Shown here: in pieces, positions 19,401 through 26,956 of the stretch | How positions within the stretch are numbered: position 1 is the first letter of the stretch | Layout of the letters: each line of letters starts with the position of its first letter | From: Enterobacter chengduensis | Lineage (GTDB): Bacteria; Pseudomonadota; Gammaproteobacteria; Enterobacterales; Enterobacteriaceae | Assembly: GCF_001984825.2 (NCBI RefSeq) | Contig: NZ_CP043318.1 | Location: 3,906,001 to 3,970,000 of the forward strand | Length of the DNA: 64,000 bases | Direction: 5' to 3' | The notes under the pieces: model-generated | What the model saw: the letters and a program-made list of their open reading frames with translations, nothing else | What the model was told of the DNA's origin: nothing | The model's database searches: none | Made by a program: the position numbers and the translations under genes

Positions 19401-20558
19401 GCGATGAATGCGGTGAACGACGTCAGCGCCGTGATGGACGTGACGTCAGTACACCATACGTCGGCGTACTCGGATACTACCGTGGGTACGGCAAGCTGGA
19501 CGACGGCCCTGCTCTCGTCAACCCAGGGCAGCGGCAGCGGCACCTTTGTGGTCGACCCGAACACCGCGCTGCACAACGCGTCGCTGCACTTTAACGTGGC
19601 CTCGCTGCTGGCGCTGGGTGGGCTGACGGTCAACTGGTCCATTAGCGACGGTTCGGGCACGATCCGCAGCGGCTCCTTCAGCGGCGGCTCGCTGCTGGGC
19701 GGCAGTATCGACGTTCCGCTGACCGGGCTGGATCTCAACGCCGGGACCTATACGCTGAACTTTACCGGCAGCGTCCCGGGCCTGAGCGTGGGGAACATCA
19801 CCATTACCCCAAGCGTGAACGGCACCACCTACTCGCTGACTGATTTCGACGCCACCGGCACCCACACCGTCAACGGCAATATCTTCGACGGCACCGACTC
19901 GGGCGGCGTGCTGGATCAGCTGCACTCGGTGGACACCCGCCTGAGCGTGACCGGCTACAACGGCGTGACCACCACGCTGGATCCGTACACCGGCAGCGCA
20001 ACGGTGAACATTACCGGCCATTACGGCATCCTGGCGATCGGCGCAGACGGCCATTACACCTATACCCTCAACAGCGGGGTATCGCTCTCATCCATCACCT
20101 CGAAGGAGACCTTCAACTACACCCTGACCGATGCGACCGGGAAGACGGACAGCGCCTCGCTGACCATCAACATGGCGCCGCAGTTCATCAGCTCTGAACA
20201 TAACGACGTCATTACCGGCACCGCCTACGGCGACACGCTGATTTACCAGGTACTGAACACTACGGTGGGGAACGCCACGGGGGGGAACGTCAGCAGCAGC
20301 GCGGGCGACCACTGGACCGGCTTCTCGCTGGCGCAGGGGGATAAAATCGACATTAGCGACCTGCTGGTGGGCTGGAACGGTAGCGCCTCCACGCTCGGGA
20401 ATTACCTCCATGTCACTAATAGTAATGGCAATACCGTGATCTCCATCGACCGTGATGGTGCAGGGAGCACCTACACTAATACCACGCTCGTGACGCTTGA
20501 TGGCGTTCAGACCACCTACGACGAGCTCGTTAACCAGCAACACATCATTACCACATAG
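10428..20558 (+). CDS. bapA: Giant Ig-like repeat adhesin, BapA type, T1SS substrate
   Basis: The 3,376-residue protein is secreted by type I secretion and should promote biofilm formation or surface attachment. Residues 1-110 are a BapA/Bap prefix domain. They are followed by a hydrophobic patch and a Gly/Ser-rich linker (about 118-160). About 23 tandem bacterial Ig-like domains of roughly 100 residues run to about 2,480, each opening with a (T/S)xxPxxP motif and closing with ATDAAGN. VCBS/cadherin-like modules (YGTLTINRDGSYSYNL) follow. The C-terminal 120 residues contain NDVITGTAYGDTL and FSLAQGDKIDISDLL, the uncleaved T1SS signal of the VCA0849-like family. The dedicated exporter genes follow directly. 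Confidence 0.93.
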   Translation: MSQISVISKLTGVETTTEGTQVTLSHSSIVELHVERADISHFARNGNDLLVTLNSGEVITLKNFYVADAQGVSQLVLQESNGALWWIEDPTGAATYESIASTDVLLASSGSDAGGAAIWPWALGGIVAAGGIAALASGSGGGGGGGSGSGSGDGGNNNGSTPATPVDPADPDTTPPNAPSGLMFSSDGKTVTGTAEPGSTVTLKDANGNVIGTGKTGSDGNFSVTLGTPLTNGEQVTATATDAAGNTSQGATVNAPDLTAPDAPTIGSVIDDIAPQTGTIANGGSTNDRQPQLTGTAEPGSTVTIYDGGIAIGTAVVASNGTWTFTPSVDLSESTHQITVRATDAAGNTGPASPVFTFTVDLTPPATPTAIVLTDNTGLIKGTITSGMPTDESKPILAGTGEPGGTITIYDNGVVIGTTTVLPNGTWSVTPNAPLPDGTHSITVTETDAAGNQSTASTPITFTVDTTPPPAPGNLVVSNDGGTISGIAEAGSTVTVREGDVTLGTAVADSQGNFSLTLTPPKLNGEILTADATDAAGNTSPTTSAAAPDITPPQTPAIVSVIDDVEATTGPVGPNGLTNDRAPTVNGTGEAGSTITISNGSVILGTVVVPASGLWSFTPPSPLADGTYVLTAKATDPAGNQSGTSAAWIINVDGTAPDAPVILQVVDDVPGGAVGSLDPNATTNDATPTLSGTAEANATVILRVDGVAIGTTVADGLGVWVFTPSSPIGEGPHALTAVATDAAGNASGVSNTWTLTIDSVAPAAPVITQVIDDVPERLGALNSNDSTNDTTPTLNGTAEPGSTVTVRLDGTDLASVPVDSNGVWTYTPTVPLGEGPHTFTVVATDAAGNTSLPSTDFNVIVDTTPPGAVTITAALDDVGGVQGPLNSGDTTDDTQPLLQGSAPADATITVYDGTTLLGTATLDGIGGWSFTPVTPLTDGPHSLTVHATDAAGNTTVSSPFVLTVDTVAPATPDTPAITVNPDGGAIQTPLNPGEITRDTTPTLSGTGTAGDTVTIYNGGVKIGDTVVDTNGDWSWTPATPLPNGTYDITLTVTNMDGTGNESAPSQPVTITIDTDPPATPAAPIVTDSVTQITGPVSDGGTTNDPRPVLSGTGTPNDVINITDTVNGTPTIVGTVTVDSNGSWSWRPDSNIAEGSHTYTATATDEAGNVSDASPAITITVDTVAPDTPVISAVGGAPDGGLTTDSTPTVGGTGVNGETVIVYNNGVELGRVAVVNGEWSLTLPTQTDGPLNITVAGVDAAGNVSEPSPVYTVTLDTVAPGIPQINTVSDSQLTNSVLYTRDGVPTLTGTGEPGATVIVSVNGTPSAVPVTVQPNGAWSWTADSTLTDGTYTFTVSATDPAGNTSGSSAPLSVTVDTAAPADPINMALAQEGTPLTGNAEAGSTIIVKDSGGTVIGSGVTAGDGSFSIALSPAQLDPATLTVSATDAAGNASPGASFIVTDSPLDLPQVPVITAIVDDTAPLTGDVKGQTTNDTTPTLTGTAEAGSLITIYLDGGVTPVSTVTADGSGNWSYTPAALGEGLHTFEVTATLNGATSGRSPAASVTVDLTAPGTPTIGAVIDDVGPVTGPLTNGQSTNDNQPTLTGSGAVGDTVSVYNNGTLLGSVVIGNTGSWSFTTPTLTDGSHVLTIRETDPAGNESAPSAGFTVVVDTISTTPVITNVTDDVGNAATTVVSGTPTNDATPTLSGTAEANSVVTIFDGGTQIAVVTADLNGAWTFTPDTALGEGSHSFTVRATDPLGNVSAVSAPWSVVVDLTAPTVPTLDTVNDDVPGGVTGNLTSGQVTNDNTPTIGGTGEAGSTIHILNNGTEIGTTTVDVNGNWSFTPTTPLNDGSYALRAYATDVAGNASANSTVFAFTVDTAGPVAPVVTSVIDDIAPVTGTLTSGGATNDARPTFNGTGEVGTTVHVIVDGNEIGTAVVNALGSWTFTPGSDLSDGPHAIVFNATDPAGNASSATAPFNLTVDTSVPSAPVISTAADNVGSIQTPLSSGQSTDDTTPTLNGTATANATVTVYENGQPVGTAQADGTGAWSFTPSAPLSSGSHTWTATVTDAAGNVSPASPGFTLVVDTTAPNAPVISQAIDDVGSITGPLTSGQTTDDTVPRLVGTSEPFATVKIYEGTTLVGTGASDASGSWSILLSTTLTAGAHSFTAQATDAAGNTSVSSTSFSLTVDITPPALPVLTSILDDVGNAATPVANGGITNDAQPTISGTAEAGTTVKIFDNGVQIGSVTATGGAWSYTPSPALSNGPHTLTFTATDAVGNASAPTAGYVINIDTVAPGAPVITSVIDDVGSVTGPVTGTNPTNDARPTLNGTAEANATVRIYDGITLVGTVTADGSGNWTLPQTTIALTEGTHNFTATATDAAGNTSAASAVTTIIVDTIAPTAPTGTFNADGSVLTGNAEAGSTVSIRLADGSTLTAIAGSNGTYSYTFTNKQTEGQTLQITATDAAGNTSQPGSALAPALPLSASNNVEELNLSTAATVTNSQYSDYGFLLVGAVGNVLTLLGNDTAQVNFTVGSGGSADIVVNANATGAVLSLLNTLELVVQHYVNGAWTTVVDTGQPQFADLLTLGATGVSLNLTGLADGNYRVLSYNTNLLATGSYTSLDVAVKETGPGTVTGETSLNGNVILDTDPTAGSDNAPAGTTVSAVTNAQGVTTSVNADGTVIQGQYGTLTINRDGSYSYNLTDTSAAVIGRTESFTYTITHNGVSASANLVLSLGTGTVVNGIVAVDDTASLTFDTTVSEINNGASSQGGFTVVGINLGNTLGLNLLDDMTNPIIYNVEEGTTRTMTIQASVGGVALASVFDLYVYKFNNATQTFEQVRVESGWLRAPLLGGTSSQLTLNLPAGEYLFLLNTASGIAVLTGYTLSILQDHVYSVASISETTTGDVLANDPVPAGTLVTEVNGVAVNSSGTTDIQGEYGTLTINSSGQYTYTLRSGVGADHISTPDTFVYTVTAPDGTKDTASLNITPTAQAMNAVNDVSAVMDVTSVHHTSAYSDTTVGTASWTTALLSSTQGSGSGTFVVDPNTALHNASLHFNVASLLALGGLTVNWSISDGSGTIRSGSFSGGSLLGGSIDVPLTGLDLNAGTYTLNFTGSVPGLSVGNITITPSVNGTTYSLTDFDATGTHTVNGNIFDGTDSGGVLDQLHSVDTRLSVTGYNGVTTTLDPYTGSATVNITGHYGILAIGADGHYTYTLNSGVSLSSITSKETFNYTLTDATGKTDSASLTINMAPQFISSEHNDVITGTAYGDTLIYQVLNTTVGNATGGNVSSSAGDHWTGFSLAQGDKIDISDLLVGWNGSASTLGNYLHVTNSNGNTVISIDRDGAGSTYTNTTLVTLDGVQTTYDELVNQQHIITT

Positions 20559-20574
20559 CACCTGCAGTACCTAA

Positions 20575-20595
20575 CCCGGGCGCACAGCGCCCGGG
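20575..20595 (+). terminator. GC-rich hairpin between bapA and bapB
   Basis: Nine-bp arms CCCGGGCGC and GCGCCCGGG pair perfectly around a 3-nt loop, 17 bases after the bapA stop. No T-tract follows, so it is more likely an RNA-stabilising or partial-attenuation hairpin. It could set a high adhesin-to-exporter mRNA ratio. Confidence 0.6.
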
Positions 20596-20636
20596 CATTA
20601 ATAATAAAGCTGCACTTATTTTATTAGGGACATGAC

Positions 20637-22040
20637 ATGGGAATGAAGATGCCTTACTGGTGGCTCTCGTGCTGCCTGATATCTGTGCCCGCTCTCTGCG
20701 CGAACCCGGCGGCAACTATCAATACGGGCCAACTGCGCGAAACGCAGGAACTCCCCTCGCTCAACGGCCGCGTCGCCCCGACGGCTGGCAACGCCGCGCC
20801 GGGCTCATTGCAGCTTGGCGAAGCCGTCAACCGCGCCGTTACCTGGCATCCGGCCATCAGCGAAGCCGTGGGAAAACTCTACCAGCAGAGCGAAGAGGTG
20901 GACGTCGCGAAATCGAAATACTATCCGCAGATTAATGCCGGCGTGGACAACGGTTACTCCCACGACGGCGACCAGAACGGCTTTACGCCGTCGCTGGTGC
21001 TTTCTCTCTCTCAAATGCTCTACGACTTTGGCAAAGTGGCCAGCCAGGTGCGCGCCGAAAGCGCCGGGGTCGCCCAGCAGCAGGCTAACGTGCTGGTGAG
21101 TATCGACACCATCGCCCACGACACCGCCGTCGCCATGGTGCAGGTGCAAACCTGGCAGCAGATGGTCGACACCGCCAAAGAGCAGCTCGACGCCCTCTCC
21201 TCCATCGGCTCGCTGACCCGCCAGCGTAATGACGAAGGCGCCACCTCGCTCTCTGACGTGGTGCAAACCGATGCCCGTATCGAAGGCGCGCGCGCGCAGC
21301 TGATGCAGTACCAGGCCAATCTCGACAGCGCCCGCGCCACGCTGATGAGCTTTCTCGGCTGGAACAGCCTGAACGATATCAGCAATGATTTTCCGCAAAA
21401 GCTGGGCCGCAGCTGCGATGTCGCCGAGCCGGACGACCGCCTGGTTCCCGCGGTGCTCGCCGCCTGGGCGCAGGCGAACGTCGCCCAGGCGAATCTCGAC
21501 TACGCCGACGCGCAGATGACGCCAACCGTCTCGCTGGAGCCGGAGGTACGTCACTACATGAACGATCGCTACGCGGGGAGCGACACGCGGGATCGCACCC
21601 AGTATTCCGCCTGGGTAAAAGTGCAGATGCCGCTCTATCAGGGCGGCGGCCTCACCGCCCGGCGTAACGCCGCCGGACACGCGGTGGAAGCGGCGCAGTC
21701 CACCATTCAGCGCACGCGCCTTGACGTCCGCCAGAAGCTGCTGGAAGCCCGCAGTCAGGTGATGAGCCTGCAAAGCACGCTGCAAATTCAGGGCCGCCAG
21801 GAGGCGCTCAGCGCCCGCACCCGCGAGCTTTACCAGCAGCAGTATCTCGATCTCGGGTCGCGCCCGCTGCTCGACGTGCTCAACGCCGAGCAGGAGGTCT
21901 ACCAGGCGCGCTTCACCCAGCAGCAGACCCTCGGTCAGCTGCACCAGCTGCAGCTCAACTGCCTGTATAACACCGGCCAGTTGCGCCATGCGTTCGATCT
22001 TGATAACCGCACCATCCAGACCGTGGAGATCCAGCCATGA
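20637..22040 (+). CDS. bapB: TolC-family outer-membrane channel of the Bap secretion system
   Basis: This 467-residue OEP-family protein has a signal peptide (WWLSCCLISVPALC) and two TolC-like halves, for example LGEAVNRAVTWHPAISEA at the start and YLDLGSRPLLDVLNAEQEVY near the end. It should form the trimeric outer-membrane exit duct for the adhesin. The stop overlaps the next gene by 4 bp, indicating coupling. Several ATG codons lie at the start (20637, 20643, 20649); the first is reported. Confidence 0.9.
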   Translation: MGMKMPYWWLSCCLISVPALCANPAATINTGQLRETQELPSLNGRVAPTAGNAAPGSLQLGEAVNRAVTWHPAISEAVGKLYQQSEEVDVAKSKYYPQINAGVDNGYSHDGDQNGFTPSLVLSLSQMLYDFGKVASQVRAESAGVAQQQANVLVSIDTIAHDTAVAMVQVQTWQQMVDTAKEQLDALSSIGSLTRQRNDEGATSLSDVVQTDARIEGARAQLMQYQANLDSARATLMSFLGWNSLNDISNDFPQKLGRSCDVAEPDDRLVPAVLAAWAQANVAQANLDYADAQMTPTVSLEPEVRHYMNDRYAGSDTRDRTQYSAWVKVQMPLYQGGGLTARRNAAGHAVEAAQSTIQRTRLDVRQKLLEARSQVMSLQSTLQIQGRQEALSARTRELYQQQYLDLGSRPLLDVLNAEQEVYQARFTQQQTLGQLHQLQLNCLYNTGQLRHAFDLDNRTIQTVEIQP

Positions 22041-24235
22041 CGCAGCGTGAAATCCCGCAAGGTGAAAACATGACGGACGAGGCGCTGGCGCAGTGGGCGC
22101 AGGCCTTTGGCTTTGTCGCCACGCGCTACCGCGTCGCCTGCTCTCCCGGCGCGCTGATTGCAGGCGCGCCGTGGCTGAAAGGCAAACCGATGGTTCCCGC
22201 GCTCACTCAGCTGGCGCGCGAGGCGGGGCTGTCTTTTCAGCTGCTCACCGCTGACCAGCAGTCGATCAACAGCTGGCGTCTGCCGGTGGTGGTGGCAATG
22301 AATGACGGCCGGATCGGCGTAATCGAGCACTTCGACGGCGACGACACGCTGGAAATCAGCTTCTTCGACGAGGAGACCTACACTAACCGCCTGTCGATGA
22401 CGGCGACGCTGCCCGCCATCCGCCACGTGATTGCCCTGCGTCCACTCGCCGCGCTGAAGGACAGCCGCGTGGATGCCTATATCTCAAAATACCGTCCGGA
22501 CTGGCTCTACCGGCTGGTGATGCGCGATCTGCGTCCCTACAGCTGGGTGATGCTCGCCGCGCTGTTTATCAACGTGCTGTCGCTCTCCGGGATCGTCTTT
22601 TCCATGCAGGTCTATGACCGGGTGATCCCCGCCCAGTCCTACCCGACGCTCTACGTCCTGACCATTGGGGTGCTGATTGCCACCCTGTTCGGTTTTGTGC
22701 TGCGCGTGGCGCGCGGGCACATTATGGATCTGCTGGGCAAACGATCGGATATGCGCGTTTCGGATCGCGTATTCGGCCACGCGCTGCGCCTGCGCAACAG
22801 CGCGATCCCCCGCTCCACCGGCAGCTTTATCTCTCAGTTGCGCGAGCTGGAGCAGATCCGCGAGATGGTCACCTCCTCTACCATCTCAACGATTGTCGAC
22901 CTGCCCTTCTTCCTGCTGTTTGTGGTGGTGCTGGCGATCATCGCCCCGCAGCTGGCGTGGATCGCCCCGGTCGCGGCGGTGATTATGGTCCTGCCCGGCC
23001 TGCTGCTGCAGAAGAAGCTGGCGGAGCTGGCAAAGCAGTCGGCCCATGAATCGACCCTGCGCAACGCGGTGCTGGTGGAGAGCGTGCAGGGGCTGGAGGA
23101 CATCAAGCTGATGCAGGCGGAAAACCGCTTTCTGCAGCAGTGGAACAGCTATATCCAGATCACCGCCGAATCCGGCCTGCGCACCCGCGAGCTGACCCAG
23201 AACCTGATTAGCTGGGGAATGACCATCCAAAGCCTGGTGTATGCCGCCGTGATCGTGGTCGGCGCGCCGATGGTGATCGACGGCACCCTGACCACCGGTT
23301 CGGTGGTTGCCGCGTCGATGCTGGCCTCCCGCATGATCGCCCCCATGGCAACGCTGTGCGGCGTGCTGGCCCGCTGGCAGCAGGTCAAAGCGGCAAAAGA
23401 GGGGCTGGACAGCATCATGCAGCTTCCTACCGAAAATCAGCGCGAGGAGACGCCGATCCGCCAGGACGTGCTGCGCGGACACTATCTTTTCGAGCAGGCA
23501 CAGTTCCGCTATCAGCCGGACGATCCGCGCATGGCGCTACGCATTAACCGGCTGGAGATCCGGCCGGGTGAAAAAGTGGCGATCCTCGGGCGCAACGGCG
23601 CGGGCAAATCAACCCTGCTGCAGGCGATGGCGGGCGGGATGGATCTGGCGGCGGGCGAGCTGCGGCTTGATAACTTCAGCCTGCCGCATCTCGACGTCGC
23701 CGACGTCCGGCGCAACGTCGGCTTTATGACCCAAAACGCCCGGCTGTTTTACGGCACCCTGCGCGAAAACATCACCCTCGGCATGCCGCGCGCCACCGAC
23801 GAGGAGATTTTCGGGGCGCTGGAGCTGACCGGCGCGGCGGGCTTCGTGCAGAAGCTGCCCAAGGGGCTGGACTATCCGATCATGGAAAACGGCGTGGGGC
23901 TTTCCGGCGGGCAGCGCCAGTCGATTCTGCTGGCGCGGATGCTGCTGCGCGATCCCAATATCGTGCTGATGGATGAACCGACCGCCTCGCTGGACGAGCA
24001 TACCGAGCGGGAGTTTATCCAGCGGCTGGGCGACTGGCTCGGCAACCGCACCCTCATCGTCGCCACCCACCGCGTGCCGGTGCTGGAGCTGGTGGAGCGC
24101 GTGGTGGTGTTGAAAGAGGGGATGCTGGTGATGGACGCGCCAAAAGCCCAGGCGCTCAACAACAGCCGTATGCAGCAGCAACAGCAGCAGGCAGCAACCG
24201 GACGGGAGTGGAAAAATGAAAATCAGTCAGCGTGA
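22037..24235 (+). CDS. bapC: Type I secretion ABC transporter with degenerate C39 domain (LapB/BapC type)
   Basis: The 732-residue protein combines three parts. An N-terminal peptidase-C39-like domain (about 10-140) lacks a recognisable catalytic Gln-Cys box. A six-helix exporter domain follows (about 165-440). An ATPase domain carries Walker A GRNGAGKST near 520, signature LSGGQ near 621 and Walker B IVLMDEPTAS near 642. A degenerate C39 domain usually recognises the RTX-type substrate without cleaving it. A second possible start lies at 22070, with ribosome binding site AAGG. It overlaps both neighbours and is the inner-membrane motor of the system. Confidence 0.92.
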   Translation: MTQREIPQGENMTDEALAQWAQAFGFVATRYRVACSPGALIAGAPWLKGKPMVPALTQLAREAGLSFQLLTADQQSINSWRLPVVVAMNDGRIGVIEHFDGDDTLEISFFDEETYTNRLSMTATLPAIRHVIALRPLAALKDSRVDAYISKYRPDWLYRLVMRDLRPYSWVMLAALFINVLSLSGIVFSMQVYDRVIPAQSYPTLYVLTIGVLIATLFGFVLRVARGHIMDLLGKRSDMRVSDRVFGHALRLRNSAIPRSTGSFISQLRELEQIREMVTSSTISTIVDLPFFLLFVVVLAIIAPQLAWIAPVAAVIMVLPGLLLQKKLAELAKQSAHESTLRNAVLVESVQGLEDIKLMQAENRFLQQWNSYIQITAESGLRTRELTQNLISWGMTIQSLVYAAVIVVGAPMVIDGTLTTGSVVAASMLASRMIAPMATLCGVLARWQQVKAAKEGLDSIMQLPTENQREETPIRQDVLRGHYLFEQAQFRYQPDDPRMALRINRLEIRPGEKVAILGRNGAGKSTLLQAMAGGMDLAAGELRLDNFSLPHLDVADVRRNVGFMTQNARLFYGTLRENITLGMPRATDEEIFGALELTGAAGFVQKLPKGLDYPIMENGVGLSGGQRQSILLARMLLRDPNIVLMDEPTASLDEHTEREFIQRLGDWLGNRTLIVATHRVPVLELVERVVVLKEGMLVMDAPKAQALNNSRMQQQQQQAATGREWKNENQSA

Positions 24236-25415
24236 CGTGGCGGCAATGGACGATCTGGATAACGCGCTGGATTCCGAGAGCGGCTACACCGGCGCGCGTC
24301 GAATCGTCATCATCTCGCTGCTGATGTTCGTGGTGCTGGGCGTCTGGGCGTGGTTTGGCCTGCTGGACGAGGTCTCAACCGGCTCGGGGAAGGTGATCCC
24401 GAGCTCGCGCGAGCAGGTCCTGCAGTCTCTCGACGGCGGGATCCTCACCGAGCTGAACGTTCATGAGGGCGATCAGGTGCAGGCCGGACAGGTGCTGGCG
24501 CGGCTCGATCCGACGCGTTCCGAATCGAACGTCGGCGAAAGCGCGGCGCGCTACCGGGCTTCGCTGGCCTCCAGCGCCCGCCTGTACGCCGAGGTGAACG
24601 ATCTGCCGCTAAAGTTCCCCCCTTCGCTGGCAAAATGGCCGGATCTGATTGCTGACGAAACGCGGCTCTACAACTCCCGCCGCGCGCAGCTGGAGGACAC
24701 CCAGCGGGAGCTGCGCGCCGCGTTAGATCTCGCCAATAAGGAGCTGGCCATCACCCAGCGGTTGGTGAAAACCGGGGCCGCCAGCCACGTGGAGGTGCTG
24801 CGCCTGCAGCGACAGAAAAGTGACCTGGAGCTGAAGCTCACCGACGTGCGCTCGCAGTATTACGTTCAGGCGCGCGAGGCGTTATCCAAGGCCAACGCGG
24901 AGGTGGATATGGTTTCCGCCGTCCTGAAAGGCCGCCAGGATTCCGTCACCCGCCTGACGGTAAAATCCCCGGTGCGCGGGATCGTGAAAAACATCAAGGT
25001 CACCACCATCGGCGGCGTGATCCCGCCCAACGGCGAGCTGATGGAGATTGTTCCGGTCGACGATCGCCTGCTGATTGAAACCCGCCTCTCGCCGCGCGAT
25101 ATCGCCTTTATCCACCCGAACCAGGAGGCGCTGGTCAAAATCACCGCCTACGATTACGCCATTTACGGCGGGCTGCACGGGGTGGTGGAGACGATTTCCC
25201 CGGACACCATCCAGGACGAAGCCAAGCCGGAGGTGTTCTACTACCGGGTATTCATCCGCACCAGCCAGGATTACCTGGTGAACAAGGCGGGCAGGCACTT
25301 CTCGATTGTGCCGGGGATGATTGCGACGGTGGACATCAAGACCGGCGAGAAAACGGTGCTGGATTATCTGATTAAGCCGTTTAACCGAGCGAAAGAGGCG
25401 CTAAGGGAGCGGTAG
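24216..25415 (+). CDS. bapD: HlyD-family membrane fusion protein of the Bap secretion system
   Basis: The 399-residue protein has a short cytoplasmic tail, one transmembrane helix (about 28-50, IVIISLLMFVVLGVWAWFG), a biotinyl-lipoyl half (GGILTELNVHEGDQVQAGQ), a long alpha-helical hairpin (about 110-240) and a C-terminal barrel ending in GMIATVDIKTGEKTVLDYL. It bridges the ABC transporter and outer-membrane channel. The start overlaps the transporter gene by 20 bp; an ATG at 24246 is an alternative. Confidence 0.92.
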   Translation: MKISQRDVAAMDDLDNALDSESGYTGARRIVIISLLMFVVLGVWAWFGLLDEVSTGSGKVIPSSREQVLQSLDGGILTELNVHEGDQVQAGQVLARLDPTRSESNVGESAARYRASLASSARLYAEVNDLPLKFPPSLAKWPDLIADETRLYNSRRAQLEDTQRELRAALDLANKELAITQRLVKTGAASHVEVLRLQRQKSDLELKLTDVRSQYYVQAREALSKANAEVDMVSAVLKGRQDSVTRLTVKSPVRGIVKNIKVTTIGGVIPPNGELMEIVPVDDRLLIETRLSPRDIAFIHPNQEALVKITAYDYAIYGGLHGVVETISPDTIQDEAKPEVFYYRVFIRTSQDYLVNKAGRHFSIVPGMIATVDIKTGEKTVLDYLIKPFNRAKEALRER

Positions 25416-25420
25416 TCAAT

Positions 25421-25492
25421 CGCCGGGTGACGGCTCCGCCTTACCCGGCCTACGTTCCCGTAGGCCCGCGCAAGCGCAGCGCCGCCGGGCAG
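25421..25492. repeat. REP/BIME-type palindromic repeat after the bap operon
   Basis: GC-rich units of the form GCCGGGTGACGGCTCCGCC, TTACCCGGCCTACG and GTAGGCCCGCG occur right after the last bap gene. This is a typical extragenic palindromic cluster, which can protect mRNA 3' ends or bind gyrase/IHF. Confidence 0.75.
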
Positions 25493-25674
25493 TAAACCGC
25501 ATGCCAGAACTGGAACCTGCCTCGGAGTATTAACCTTTAGTTATGCATCCCACTTCCCTTCAACCGTTGACCTGGTAATATTAACCGCAGACAGAAATGC
25601 ACTTGCGCACAGTGCGGGAGTGCGGGAGTGCGCTACCATTCAATCAGCTTCATGGACTGGAGCTCGGCAGCATT

Positions 25675-25974
25675 ATGATTAGTTATTTTCGGGATCAATG
25701 GCTTGAGGATTTTTTTCTTTACGGCAGATCGAGCAATGTTAGTCCTTCAAATCTGGAAACAGCGCTTGCGAGAAAGCTCGATATCATCAGGGCAGCAACC
25801 TCGCACAGGGATTTGCGATCGCCCCCGGGCAATATGTATGAAGCATTGAATCCGCCGCTGAAGGGATATTCCTCAATCCGGGTAAACAGGCAATACAGGC
25901 TCGTATTTCGCTGGATAGAGGGTAAAGCAGAAGATCTCTACCTCTCTCCACACAAGTACACGCAACACAAGTGA
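25675..25974 (+). CDS. higB: HigB/RelE-type toxin
   Basis: The 99-residue protein matches the HigB family of ribosome-dependent mRNA endonucleases: MISYFRDQWLEDFF at the start, LARKLDIIRAATSHRDL in the middle, and the core RLVFRWIEGKAEDLYLSPH at the end. I start at the ATG at 25675, because the longer frame from 25597 adds a low-complexity head unlike the family. The antitoxin gene follows 10 bases later, in the toxin-first order characteristic of higBA. Confidence 0.9.
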   Translation: MISYFRDQWLEDFFLYGRSSNVSPSNLETALARKLDIIRAATSHRDLRSPPGNMYEALNPPLKGYSSIRVNRQYRLVFRWIEGKAEDLYLSPHKYTQHK

Positions 25975-25984
25975 GGCATCACCT

Positions 25985-26332
25985 ATGACACTTCAACAGG
26001 CACTCCGCAAACCCACCACGCCGGGCGACGTGTTGCAATATGAGTATCTTGAACCGCTCAATCTGAAAATCAGCGATCTGGCGGAGATGCTCAATGTTCA
26101 CCGCAACACCATCAGCGCGCTGGTCAATAACAATCGCAAGCTTACTGCCGATATGGCGATCAAACTGGCAAAAGCCTTTGATACCTCTATTGAATTTTGG
26201 CTGAACTTACAGCTGAACGTCGATATCTGGGAAGCGCAATCTAACGCCAGGACGCAGGAGGAGTTGAGCCGTATAAAGACCGTTGCGGACGTCATGGCTA
26301 AGCGAAAATCGGGCCAGCCGGATGTAGCCTGA
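25985..26332 (+). CDS. higA: HigA-type antitoxin
   Basis: This 115-residue XRE-family protein has a helix-turn-helix at about 30-60 (ISDLAEMLNVHRNTISALVN) and the addiction-module motif FDTSIEFWLNLQLNVDIW. It neutralises the adjacent HigB toxin and should repress the operon. The C-terminal tail (SRIKTVADVMAKRK) probably contacts the toxin. Confidence 0.92.
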   Translation: MTLQQALRKPTTPGDVLQYEYLEPLNLKISDLAEMLNVHRNTISALVNNNRKLTADMAIKLAKAFDTSIEFWLNLQLNVDIWEAQSNARTQEELSRIKTVADVMAKRKSGQPDVA

Positions 26333-26352
26333 CCCGAACAGACGCGGAGATC

Positions 26353-26871
26353 TCACCCCGCCGGGCGCGGTGCGGTACGGTTATACACCCCAACATAGCG
26401 CGCAAACTTACCGATAAACACGCCCGCAAACACGCCGCCGGAGACGATCGCCAGCGCGCTCATGGCGGGCTGCTGCATCGTCTGAGGCGAAACCGCGCTC
26501 ATCACCCCCAGCACATACTTCACCCCAAACGCCAGCATCATAAACGGCAGCGCGGTGTAGTCTGCCGGACGGTACAGGCTACGCGGCGCCTCTGCGCGGG
26601 TAATCACCGCCTGCTTAATCAGGAAATACCCCAGCGCGGCACCGGCGAAAATCCCCGCCGTCCACAGTGCAACGGTCCCGGGAGTCAGCGTGCGGTAGAC
26701 CACCAGATCGTAAATATCCCAGATAAGAAAGATCGCCGGGATGATGGCAAGCCGCTCCAGCGTGACGGTGGCGGGCCTGCGGGCTTTAATGCCGCGAGAG
26801 ATAAGGAAGATAAACAACACCCACACCCAGACGGGCGTATGCGTAACGACACCGAACAGAAATTCAAACAT
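26353..26871 (-). CDS. Multi-pass inner-membrane protein (DUF6622-like)
   Basis: The 172-residue protein is mainly hydrophobic, with about five transmembrane segments: VVTHTPVWVWVLFIFLI, an AIIPAIFLIWDIYDLVVY stretch, GTVALWTAGIFAGAALGYF, FMMLAFGVKYVLGVM and VSGGVFAGVFIGKF. The ATG at 26871 has GGAG 6 nt upstream; an in-frame ATG further upstream is less well supported. No enzymatic motif is visible, and the family assignment is by general resemblance. Confidence 0.7.
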   Translation of the reverse strand: MFEFLFGVVTHTPVWVWVLFIFLISRGIKARRPATVTLERLAIIPAIFLIWDIYDLVVYRTLTPGTVALWTAGIFAGAALGYFLIKQAVITRAEAPRSLYRPADYTALPFMMLAFGVKYVLGVMSAVSPQTMQQPAMSALAIVSGGVFAGVFIGKFARYVGVYNRTAPRPAG

Positions 26872-26956
26872 GGAGATCTCCATGGACGATCGCGGCCCGT
26901 GCCGCCCTGAACGCGTATTGCGCATAACGGCAGAGAAGCCATTATGCGCAGGTTTT

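Noticed and set aside
10646-20561. Many long open frames antisense to bapA
   Set aside because: They are a by-product of GC-rich repetitive coding; their products are low-complexity and lack start signals.
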